From NCBI GenBank assembly GCA_030770535.1, contig JASVEC010000019.1, positions 434,001-498,000 of the forward strand: a stretch of 64,000 nt of DNA. The letters run 5' to 3'. This DNA is from Batkoa obscura (Eukaryota > Entomophthoromycota > Entomophthoromycetes > Entomophthorales > Batkoaceae). A model generated the notes under the pieces. That model worked only from the letters and a program-made list of their open reading frames with translations, was not told the origin of the DNA and did not search any database. Of this stretch, positions 34,344 through 45,719 are shown piece after piece. A program made the translations under genes and the position numbers. Position 1 is the stretch's first letter. Each line of letters opens with the position of its first letter.

Positions 34344-36163
34344 ATGAACAGTATCACTATAAAAAAATCCCCATCCCCAACTCAAGAGCAGAAAGACTTA
34401 AAAGCATTTATACATGCCAAGGAATTTATTCCCTCCCAGCAGAAATCTTTCAACTTCAATAGTAACATAAACAATAACTTAAACTATAACTCCTCACCAC
34501 AAGGTATAATACCAATTGACAATTCAGCTTACAGTAACCAATATTATAATGAGATACCTTATTGGATGAATGAAGATAATGAAGGTAATGATATGTATGA
34601 AAAGATGGCACAATTAGATAAAAAGGAACGATATCAAAGTAATAATAAAAGTATAGATTATGATAATTTATTAACTGGATGGGAACCTATGAGTGAAGGA
34701 TATAACAATATTAAACAAGATAAAAACAATGATAAATTTCAATATAATAATATTGATAATAATATTAATAATAACATAGATTTTGAGAATTTATCTAATG
34801 AATGGGATCCAGTAAGTGAAGTTTATGATAGTAGAAAACAAATTAAAAGAGAAAATAAATCAATCTATGATAAGAATAATTTGTTAGGCTATGACAAGGT
34901 AAGTGATTAAATTGTTGTTAAGGGTTATGGGCTAATATTTTTTGTTATTAAAGGAGAAAGGGATGAAACAAAAAAATAATAAAAAGGAGGATTGGATTAA
35001 TAATTTATTAGATGATAAAACTAATGAAATGAATAAAAATATTTTCAATACAAATGAACAAGTAAGTAAAAATAAACTATTAATAAAAATTATAATTTAA
35101 TGTTTTTATTTTTATTAAGGAAAAAGAGAAGGATATAAAACAAGAAGACAATAACAGTAAGAAATCTAATTGGAAAGATTATTATTTAGAAGATAAATAT
35201 AAGGAATTAAAATTAAAATATAATCTAGATTTTAAATTAACAAATAATAAGGGACTGGAGTTAAATAATAATAATAATAATAATGATATTACAAATATTG
35301 ATAAAGAAAAAACCGTATTAAAAGAAATAAAAAAAAAGACAACGTTATTAACTGAAGCTGTAGAGAATATAAGTATCAATAAAAAAGAAGAGATTAAAAA
35401 AAGGGGTGAAATAGAAACTACAACCAATAATAATAGTCCTAAAAAAGAAGAAAAAGAAAGTAAAGTACGAATTATTTATCCAATTAAAAGAGAGAATAAT
35501 AAAGTTAATAATAATTCTAAAGAAGTATTAATAAGTACCAATTATGATATCTTCCCCTTAACTAAAATTCATCGATCAGGTGTAGCTTATGGGTTGTTAT
35601 TGGATTTATCTAATATTAATCAACAATCAACAATGCAAAATAATAATAATCAACAGTCAATTGAATCTATTATAATACAAACAATTAATAATACATTCCA
35701 ACACATAAGTTGTTTAGAATATCGAAGTAAAACTAAATTAGAAATCGGTTTTTATAATAATAAAGATAGAGAAAGGGCATTAAATACTCCATTAACAATT
35801 AACAATCACTCCATAGATAAAGTTAAAACCTATCATTTTGATGATCCCATCATTGGAATCACTATCACTAATCTTCCTTGTGACTATGTTGGTGAAGTAG
35901 TAGAATCTCAAGTAAACAAATTTTTATCCAAGTATGGTAATATTGTTTATTGTAAACATTTAAAGTACACCAACACCAATATTTATATGAGATTGGTAGC
36001 GGCGGCTATTATTCCATTTGAAGGAGTAGATAAAGAGGATATTGATAGATGTTTTAAATTGAATAATTTTACTGTGTTTTGTCATCCTGAAGGAGCTGCT
36101 GAGAGGTGCTTTAAGTGTAATTCGGAAGAGCATAAATCAAATCAATGTGAAGTTGTAAACTAA
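34344..36163 (+). CDS. CCHC zinc-knuckle protein with ORF1-like nucleic-acid-binding C-terminus, three exons
   Basis: Exons 34344-34898, 34954-35061 and 35120-36163 join in phase to 568 residues; both introns start GTAAGT. The N-terminal half is Asn/Lys-rich and carries an internal repeat: IDYDNLLTGWEPMSEGYN (about residue 104) and IDFENLSNEWDPVSEVYD (about 145). A charged low-complexity middle follows. The C-terminal 190 residues look folded, with an RRM-like stretch around ITITNLPCDYVGEVVESQ and LSKYGNIVYCKH, then a terminal knuckle CFKCNSEEHKSNQC (C-x2-C-x4-H-x4-C). This order resembles ORF1 proteins of non-LTR elements, but no reverse transcriptase is nearby and the gene is spliced. It could be a domesticated ORF1 or an unrelated host RNA-binding protein. 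I do not know its function. Confidence 0.7.
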
Positions 36164-36359
36164 TAGATCTATTAGCTTATTAACTTGATTCTACTCGACT
36201 ATTCTTATTTTCTTATTAAATTCACAAATAAAGCTATAAAAAAATCAAACTTTATAAATTTATAAACCGTCTTTATTTTATTTAAAAAAAATATAAAATT
36301 TATCAACTGGGTCAATCTACTCAATAATCTATATTTTAATCTATATTAAATTGTATTTT

Positions 36360-37984
<1,625 letters not shown>

Positions 37985-38313
37985 TTTTTTAATTTAAAAA
38001 AAAAATTGAATCCAGAATTTGAAACTTTCAAAGATATTAAAATTGAATGGAATAAACTTGGATACTTTTTTGCAGCCAATTAAGCTTTAATTTAGGATTT
38101 ATGGAGTTGTTTTTTGGATTTTATGGTTAGCTATTAGGAGTTTTGATTTTTATGTTAGATAAGAAATGAACAAAACTAAAATTCAATGTAGTTTCTAAGA
38201 ATTAGAATAAAATTAATTTTATACTGATCATTTAACCCCCCTTTAATAAAAAAAAGTAATTTTTAATACTAAAATTCCCAAATTCTTGTAAAAATGATAA
38301 TCAACCTTTAAAC
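37985..38313. other. Short promoter region of KRR1
   Basis: 328 bases between KRR1 and tRNA-Gln; no element recognised. Confidence 0.5.
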
Positions 38314-38385
38314 AGGACCCACCGAGAATCGAACTCGGATTACAAGGATCAAAACCTTGGGTGCTAACCATTACACCATGGATCC
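38314..38385 (-). tRNA. tRNA-Gln (TTG)
   Basis: A 72-base cloverleaf without intron. Acceptor GGATCCA pairs with TGGGTCC (one G-T). Anticodon loop TTTTGAT has anticodon TTG (complement at 38350-38352). T arm CCGAG-TTCGATT-CTCGG, discriminator T. A decayed copy is at 44902-44972. Confidence 0.95.
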
Positions 38386-38855
38386 CGAATCTACTAGCAA
38401 TACGCAATATTTTAAAATTTATAAATACTAAGTAAACCATAATCCAATCCAGCGGGAAGCATTTCAATAGAAATAAGAAAATAGACAATGGTCCTTGCAT
38501 AAAGTTGAAGGATATCTTTTCGTATATCGATTGATAGTTTTTTCTAATATTTGTAAACTCGAAGCTTTTTTTATTGAAAAAAATTATTTTTATATTGATA
38601 TATATTATTTTGACTTTGATTCTGATTTTAATATTTTATGTTTTAAGTTTTAAATTTATAAAATTTAGCTATTTTCTATTTCTTTTGCAGTTCTAATAAA
38701 ATAAATATCAGAGTACTATAATATTACATATCAAATATTTTACTATTATGCTATGTTTTTTTTTAAAGTGTATTTATATTTTAATATTTATTATTTTAAA
38801 TTTATGCAATTTAAAATTAAATTGCTGATAAATTAATAAAAATATAAACAAATAT

Positions 38856-38953
38856 GAGAATGTTTTTTTGACTTCATTACTTTTTCCATCTTTTAAGCGC
38901 TATTTGAGTGGAAAAGTTATTAGTAAAATTCTTAAACACAAAAATACATCCCC
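38856..38953 (+). mobile_element. TIR element copy 11, 98 bp
   Basis: GAGAATGTTTTTTTGAC to AATACATCCCC. ATAT on the left; the right flank reads CTAT, one extra C. Confidence 0.83.
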
Positions 38954-39283
38954 CTATATTAAATAAAAGTAGTTATAGTTTAAATCTTTAATTATAATTA
39001 GCTAAAAAATAACAAAATTAACAAAATTAATAGTTAAAATTTAGGCTAAAAGATATCGAAGTTATGATAGAAACTAAAACAATATAAATAATAATAAAAA
39101 TAACTCTATTTGATAAAAACAAGTTTAAAACTTATAAATATTTAAAAAGATTATTAACTAATATATAAAAAGCTATTTTAAATTTAAACAAGATTGCCTG
39201 AAACAAACTAAGTATAAAATTAGAATTCTACATTCATTGATTGATAAACTAAAACAGTATGTGTTGATTATTAAAATTGATTG

Positions 39284-39380
39284 GGGGTATTTTTTTTAGT
39301 TTTATCACTTCTTCTATTCTCTAAACGCTATTTGAATGAAAAAAGTATTGATAAAATTCTTAAAAAAAGAATACATCACC
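39284..39380 (+). mobile_element. TIR element copy 12, 97 bp, ATTG target duplication
   Basis: GGGGTATTTTTTTTAG to AATACATCACC, with ATTG on both sides (39280-39283 and 39381-39384). A matching non-ATAT flank is good evidence that the duplication is real and not chance AT content. Confidence 0.85.
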
Positions 39381-40031
39381 ATTGATTTATACTCAATATC
39401 AATACTATCTACATGGTTGTCAAATTAATCCTCAAAGTCCATCATTTTAGTATGCTGTAAGAAATACTCAAAGTTGCGTAATTCAATTTTTAGCAACCAA
39501 AAATGGAAATTATATACCTTGAATTTTAAAGTGTCAGCTGCTGCAATTCTATTGCGACTAATTATCAATTTGAGAACAAAATTTTGCTATATTTTAAAAA
39601 ATGGCATCAAAAAAGCAAAACAAACATATAAGTGGTTCTAAAAATTACCGCAAATTTGCTCGTAATAGAGCTATAGTAGTTATATATAATTGAATTATTG
39701 TCTATGGTTATACCTTTGTAGTAGTTTATAATTTTCGACTTGGTTGGACAAGATAATTAACATTTATTAGGAGTAATGGAATTAAGGTGTGAGTCGGTAA
39801 GAAATATTGCTTATTTTATTGATGAAGAGTTGATAGTGAAAGGTTAAATGAAGTAGGAGATAAAGTTAGTACATTAAATTGATGATAAAAATGAACTAGT
39901 ATTAGAAAATAGAATAAACTATTAGATATATTCTATTGCTTTTTACTAATAAAGAGGTTATCAAATCTTATATAACCATTTGGATAACTTAAGACTATTA
40001 GATTAATGTTTAATAATTTCAAATAATGTAT

Positions 40032-40129
40032 GAGGATGTATTCTATTATTTGAGAGTTTTACTAACACTTTTTCGCTCAAATAGCGGCTTAAAAAGTGGA
40101 AAAAGTAATGAAACCAAAAAAACATCCCT
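40032..40129 (-). mobile_element. TIR element copy 13, 98 bp
   Basis: GAGGATGTATTCTATT to AAAACATCCCT; GTAT left, ATCA right. Confidence 0.8.
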
Positions 40130-40899
40130 ATCAGGTAAAATAGATATCAATCAATTTCAAGATTTGAGACTTTTATTTGTGAACATAATAAAATTAATAA
40201 CTCAATTGTTAATAATGGAGAAATAGATATAATTTTTAAAAAGTATGAAAGAAACAAAAATATAAAATAATAGAAATACAAGGTAAAGAAGTATTTACAC
40301 TTTATTGAATGTAACAATAGACTACATTGTTATTCAGTATCCAACACATCAAAAAAAGCGACATAATTCCAATTAAAGTTATAGAGTCTATAGAAAATAG
40401 AAAAACTAAAAGATCAATTCCAGCTTACCTTACGAAAATAACAGAATTTAAAATTTTCGATATTTACTAAGCAAGTAAGTAGTTTGTTAAATGATAGAAA
40501 TAGATTATTAAATGTTAATATCACTTAAGTCATTAATATATAAGTTAATAAATAGTCGAATGATAAGTAACTATAATAATATGTAAAAACTATTATTATA
40601 TTACTTGTACTATATAGGGATGATTAATTATAGTTTGGGATTAATCACTCCCTCCCGTGAAGTTATTTATTAACTTTGATATACCAATGATGCAATTACA
40701 ACATTAAAATAGTTTATTTATTTGATAACAAATCTGCAATGTTGATTATAAAGCAATCGATAATAAATGTTTCTCAATAAAGTTTCATAAAAATATGTAT
40801 TTAAGATCTAGTAGAAATTCAGCTAACTCACAGTATAAACTATAATACAATAATTTAGAACTGCGTCCGGGTACTTTTGTTCTAATAAAAAATTTGTTT

Positions 40900-40975
40900 T
40901 TATAGAATTTTTAAGTTTTTAAAATAAAAATATTTAAAAACTGGATAAAATAATGAAGCTAATTTAGACATCCCC
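40900..40975 (-). mobile_element. TIR element copy 14, degraded
   Basis: Only the CATCCCC end followed by ATAT (40976-40979) and the GGATAAAATAATGAAGC interior are clear. It directly precedes the truncated 5' edge of the ABC pseudogene. Confidence 0.6.
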
Positions 40976-41172
40976 ATATGGTCTTTCACTAACAATGAAA
41001 ATATTCTTATAGTCATCTTAGCCACCATGTATTCAATATTGATGGAGTAGCACAACCTTTAATATCTTCAATCTTTGTTATTGTATTAAACATGGTTACA
41101 ATTTATACTTCGAAATTTAAAACCGATACGGTAGGAGGAGCTAAAACATTACAATCTAATGTGAACGGCTTA

Positions 41173-42681
41173 TGTTTACAATTTGTTTGGATTGGTATAG
41201 CTACTTTAGTTACCGCTTATGGCCAAATGAGTTTATGGATGGCTGCTGGTGAATTACAAGCAGTTAGAATTCGTCACCATTATTACCGTGCTATTTTATC
41301 TCAAGAAATGGGTTGGTTTGATTCCTCCTCTTCTGGTGATATTTCTTCAAGAATTTCAGGTGATGTTAATTTAGTTCAAGAAGGTATCTCAGAAAAAATT
41401 GGTTTAATGATACAATATGTATCCACTTTTATTACTGGTTTTGTTATTGCTTTTGTCAAAGGTTGGAAATTAACTTTAGTTTTATTGGCTGTTGTCCCTT
41501 TATTAGCTGGTTGTGGTGCATTCATTGCCAAATTAATCTCTTCAAAGTCCGCTGGTGGTCAATCAGCTTATGGCGAAGCTGGTTCTATTGCTGAAGAAGT
41601 ATTTGCTGCTATTAGAACTGTCCACTCATTTGGGTCTCAAAAGCGTGAAGTTGATCGTTATGAAACTAAAATCTTTAAAGCACGTAAAGATGGATTTAGG
41701 AAAGCCATTATTACTGGATTAGGTATTGGTACTATTTTAACCATTTTATTCTTTACTTATGCTCTTGGGATGTGGTATGGTGCTAAATTGATCGATGAAG
41801 AAAACTATAGTCCAGATTCTGTATTGGCTGTTTTCTTTTCTGTATTGATTGGAGCTATGTCTATTGGTCAAGCTGCTCCTTCTTTAACTGCTCTTGCAAC
41901 TGCTCAAGGTGCAGCTGCCAAGTTATTCCAAGTAATTGAGAGGGAATCTTTAATTAACCCATTTACATGCACTGAAGAGATGAAGAGTTTACAACAAAAA
42001 GTAGGGGATTTTACTGGTAATATCAAGTTCAATGATACCCGGTTTTCTTATCCAAGTAGACCAGATATTGAAATCTTAAAGGGAATTAACTTAAATATCG
42101 ATTCTGGTACTACTGTAGCTTTGGTTGGACCTTCTGGATCTGGCAAAAGTACTACAGTTGGTTTAATTGAACGCTTTTATGATGTCAATGGAGGGTCAGT
42201 TACTATTGATGGTATTAATGTAAAAGATGTCAGTATCGAATTTTTAAGAAGTCATATTGGTATTGTTGGTCAAGAGCCTATTTTATTTGCTACTACAATT
42301 AAGCAAAATATTTTATTTGGTTTACCTAATCATGAGTACAATGTTAATATAGATAGCTCTTTACAAAAAAGAATCGAAGATGCATGTAAACTATCAAATA
42401 TTCATGAGTTTATTATGAGCTTACCTAAAGGTTATGATACGCAAGTAGGTGAAAAAGGTTCCTTATTATCTGGTGGTCAAAAACAACGTATTGCTATTGC
42501 TCGTGCTTTGATTAAAAACCCAAAGATATTACTATTAGATGAAGCTACCTCTGCTCTTGATTCTGAATCTGAAAAATTAGTACAAACTGCTATTGATAAT
42601 GCATCTAAAAGCCGTACAACGGTTGTAATTGCTCATCGTTTATCAACAATCAAAAATGCTGATAAAATTGTAGTATTTGAT
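41173..42681 (+). repeat. 1,509-bp tract matching 25265-26773 without a difference seen
   Basis: Pseudogene partner of the tract in paralog 2; the match ends abruptly on both sides, at 41172 and 42682. Confidence 0.85.
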
Positions 42682-44186
42682 TATGGGTACATTAGAGAAG
42701 AAGGATAAATATAGCGATAAAGAAATGATTAAAGTGCGTATTGATAAGAGAAAGTCTTTAATAGTAAAAAACGAACATAGTGGTACCATTATTGACATTG
42801 ATGCTACTGGTAAATTTAGTGACTTAAACAGGATTTGAGACATTGAGGTTATTGAACTCTTAGCATGTAAAAGTATAATTCAGAAAATTAAAGTGCTAAG
42901 GGAAGAAGGATTAAAGAAATAAGCATTTCTTATGCTTTGGGTATTTATAATGGCTTCCATACAGAAAAGGTTAGTGGTTTTACTGTTTCTTGAAGCTTTA
43001 GTTAATGGTACCAGTTTGGCTGTATACTTTATTATCATAACCGGGACATTTAAAGCTTTTGTTAATATTAACGTGCCTGAAATGCACAATACTGGTGTAA
43101 ATATTTCTAACTTTTGGGCTTTAACGTTTATTGTTTTAGGTGCTATCACATCCTTTACTATGAACGCAAGGATTGTAGTTTTACAACATGTTGGTGAATC
43201 ACTAACTTATAGTGTCCATTTGAAATCACTTCAGACTTTATTAAACCAAGAGGTCTCTTAATTTGATAGCCCAATTAACAAGGCTGGTGTTCTCTATTCT
43301 AAATTTTATATCGAAGCTGAAAAAATCCAAAGTTTAATTCCTAAAGTGACAGGACCTATCATTATGACTATTTTTACTATATGTACTAGTTTAAGGATTG
43401 CCTTTGATAATGGTTGAGAATTAGTTCTAGTTGTTTTGGTATGCGCACCAGAGATTACTTTGGGTATCATATTATAGATGCGTGTATTTATCATTGTAAA
43501 TACTGAAACTAAAAAGAACTACAAGTTGGTGTCTTAGAATTACTAGTGAATCTATTTTTAATATTCTTACTATCGCTGGGTTAACAAAAAATGCATTCTT
43601 TAATAATTGTGTTGCTCATTTTAAAGTGTTTCAAAAATGTCTTTAACTGGTGCATTCAAGACTTTATTTAGTTGTTCATTATCTATGGGTTCTCCTTTCT
43701 TAATCAATGCTTTAGCTTTCTGGTATTGCACTGCTTTAGTTGTTTCTGGAGGATATTAATTTGAAGAGATCCTCCAAGTCATCACTACTGCGTCATTTAT
43801 TGGTATTGCTTTAGGACATTCTTCTTTTGAATTGACTACTTTCGTTAAGCCAAAAGTTGCAGTCATTGACTTACTTGAATTGTCAGATCATAAAATAATA
43901 TTGATTCTGATGAGGGCTGTAGTACCTGTCCATCTAAATTGATAGGTGGTTTGGAACTAAAGATGATGTATTTCCTTGTTTTACACGACTAGATGCACCT
44001 ACCCTTCAAGGTTTAGGTCTTTCTATTTTAGTCGAAAAGAAAGTAGGTTTAGTAGGTGCCTCGAGTTCTGGAAAACCTACTGCCATTAGATTAGATTAGC
44101 GGTTCTATGACTCAAACTCTGGGTCATTTCATGTAGAAGATAGAACAACACTTGCTATTGCTCATTGTCTTCTCAAAGTACAAGAT

Positions 44187-44283
44187 GGGGATGTTTTTTT
44201 TAATTTTATTATTTTTCCATTTTTAAGCACAATTTGAGTGGAAAGATTGTTAATAAAATCCTCAAATACAAAAATATATCCTC
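44187..44283 (+). mobile_element. TIR element copy 15, 97 bp, inserted in ABC pseudogene; reference copy for the family
   Basis: The intact paralog reads GTACAAGATTGTGATTG at this point. The pseudogene reads GTACAAGAT, then GGGGATG...TATCCTC, then AGATTATGATTG, so AGAT is present once in the empty site and twice around the insert (44183-44186, 44284-44287). This fixes the ends at GGGG/CCCC and a 4-base duplication. Family features from 18 nearly complete copies: length 92-99, TIRs GGGGATGTTTTTTTG (left) and GGGGATGTATTTTTG (right), and a conserved centre TTTAAGCGCTATTTGAGCGG. There is no coding capacity; it is a non-autonomous DNA-transposon-like element with no transposase source in the window. 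Confidence 0.9.
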
Positions 44284-44463
44284 AGATTATGATTGTATTG
44301 TAGTAATAAAGTTAGGCAAAATAGTCGAAATGGGTATCCATGAAGGATTTTTAGAGTTAAAAGGATATTGTTGTTCTTTAGCTATGTAACAACAATTGAC
44401 TAAAGAGGAGGAATATAATCTTATTCACTAATTTAACATTTTTTTGTTAATGAGTAACAGTAT

Positions 44464-44557
44464 GGAAATGTTTTTTGATTTCATTATTTTTCCATTTTTA
44501 AGCGCTATTTGAGTGGAAAGATTGTTAATAAAATTCTTAAACAAAAAACACATCCCC
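44464..44557 (+). mobile_element. TIR element copy 16, 94 bp
   Basis: GGAAATGTTTTTTGATTTC to ACACATCCCC; flanks GTAT and ATAT. Its interior is very close to copy 15 only 180 bases away, suggesting a local or recent pair. Confidence 0.83.
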
Positions 44558-44901
44558 ATATATATTTTTAATATCTTTGAATTTCTTTAATAAATCATGC
44601 TAGTATTTATATTTGACAAATAAATTAGGCTAATAATATATCAATATAAAATCAACTTATTTAAAAAACAGTATACTAAGATTACAATCTATATTAAGTT
44701 GTAGTATTAGTTATAAAAAATAAGTGATAACAATATAGTTTGGAGTAAATTGGTATAAAAAGTTGTTAATATTAACACTATTTGGGTATGTCTAATTTGG
44801 TTTCTTTGATTTTTCACTTAATGTTATTGAGTGGGAACATCATCTATAAATTTATAAACAAAATTAAATTTCAAAATTCAACTGGTGCCCACTAAATTTC
44901 A

Positions 44902-44972
44902 AGAAGCACTGAGAAACAAACTTGGATTGCAAGGAACAAAACTTCGAATGCTAACCATTACACTAAGGATCC
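44902..44972 (-). pseudogene. tRNA-Gln relic
   Basis: Aligns without gaps over most of its length to tRNA-Gln at 38314-38385: GCTAACCATTACAC and GGATTGCAAGGA are shared. Changes in the acceptor stem, T arm and anticodon stem destroy the pairing. Same orientation as the functional gene, 6.6 kb away. Confidence 0.85.
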
Positions 44973-45127
44973 TTTATATATCTGATTCTAAAATTTTATC
45001 AAATATAAAGAAAAAATTAATTTATTTTAATATAAAATTTTAATTGTTATACACAATTTTTAATTTTTGATCAAATTTCATTTAAAATATATTAATGTTA
45101 AAAAATGTTTATTGCTCTATAATATAT

Positions 45128-45224
45128 AGGGATGTTTTTTTGTGTTTAGGAATTTTACTAACAATCTTTCCACTCAAATGGCGCTTAAAAATGGAAAAAT
45201 AATAAAATCAAAAAAAACATACCC
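45128..45224 (-). mobile_element. TIR element copy 17, 97 bp
   Basis: AGGGATGTTTTTTTGTG to AAAACATACCC, ATAT on both sides (45124-45127, 45225-45228). Confidence 0.83.
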
Positions 45225-45259
45225 ATATTATAAATTAACTAAATATTACTTAAATAAGT

Positions 45260-45357
45260 AGGGATATATTTTTTTTGTTTAAGAACTTTACTAGCAATCT
45301 TTTTGTTTAAATAGCACTTAAAAAATGAAAAAAGTGATAAAGCCTAAAAACATCCCC
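45260..45357 (-). mobile_element. TIR element copy 18, 98 bp
   Basis: AGGGATATATTTTTTTTG to AAAACATCCCC; flanks AAGT and AATT. It starts 36 bases after copy 17, in the same orientation. Confidence 0.8.
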
Positions 45358-45719
45358 AATTGTTGGTTGAATTTTTATAACTCGTCTTAACGATTAAAAT
45401 CAGTTTCATGAAATTCATCAAGAAACTCCAATATAAAAAGCCTAGGATATTTACTTTAAATGCTCGAGATTTAGTAAAACATTACATTCAAAAGTTGCTC
45501 TCATTTTTGTTTTTCTACAAAATTATAGTGGTTCTAATCGTTACCTGGAATTTTATATTTACTTTGAAACAAAAAGTATAAATAACATGACATGAAAACA
45601 TAGTTTAATTTTTTTATAAATGTTTGAATTTGAAATTTACTAATAAATAATAAGAGAAAGATAAATGAAAAGTTATTTCAGTAAGAATAAATTGAATAAT
45701 GAATAAATAGCTCTATTAG

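Larger units (their letters stand above)
38386..40994. other. 2.6 kb gene-free region with TIR elements
   Basis: Contains TIR copies at 38856, 39284, 40032 and a remnant at 40900. Nothing coding is supported. Confidence 0.55.
40999..44415 (+). pseudogene. ABCB transporter pseudogene (third paralog); first half intact, second half decayed
   Basis: Collinear with paralog 2 from its first membrane segment (NIDGVAQPL for NGVAQPL) to its C-terminus (LTKEEE). About 60 N-terminal residues and any original start are missing. Bases 41092-42708 form one open frame of 538 codons covering TMD1-NBD1, with Walker A GPSGSGKST, LLSGGQ and ILLLDEATSALD intact. After 42708 the linker, TMD2 and NBD2 are recognisable only in pieces, with several stops and frame shifts. 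About 390 bases of NBD2 are missing around 44142, and a TIR element is inserted at 44187. It cannot make a full transporter. A truncated half-transporter from 41092 is conceivable but would lack the first helix. See findings for the identity tract 41173-42681. Confidence 0.92.
44416..45719. other. Intergenic region with three TIR elements and a tRNA relic
   Basis: Holds TIR copies at 44464, 45128 and 45260 and the tRNA-Gln relic. Bases about 44777-44830 (GGGTATGTCTAATTTGG onward) may be a further very decayed TIR copy. Confidence 0.55.

Noticed and set aside
40608-40670. A TIR-like end after TATAT near 40613
   Set aside because: Only AGGGATG matches; the next bases do not follow the family interior, so it is not listed as a copy.
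41092-42708. Calling this frame a functional ABC half-transporter gene
   Set aside because: It lacks the N-terminal 60 residues found in both paralogs, and the decayed remainder follows directly; it is treated as part of a pseudogene.
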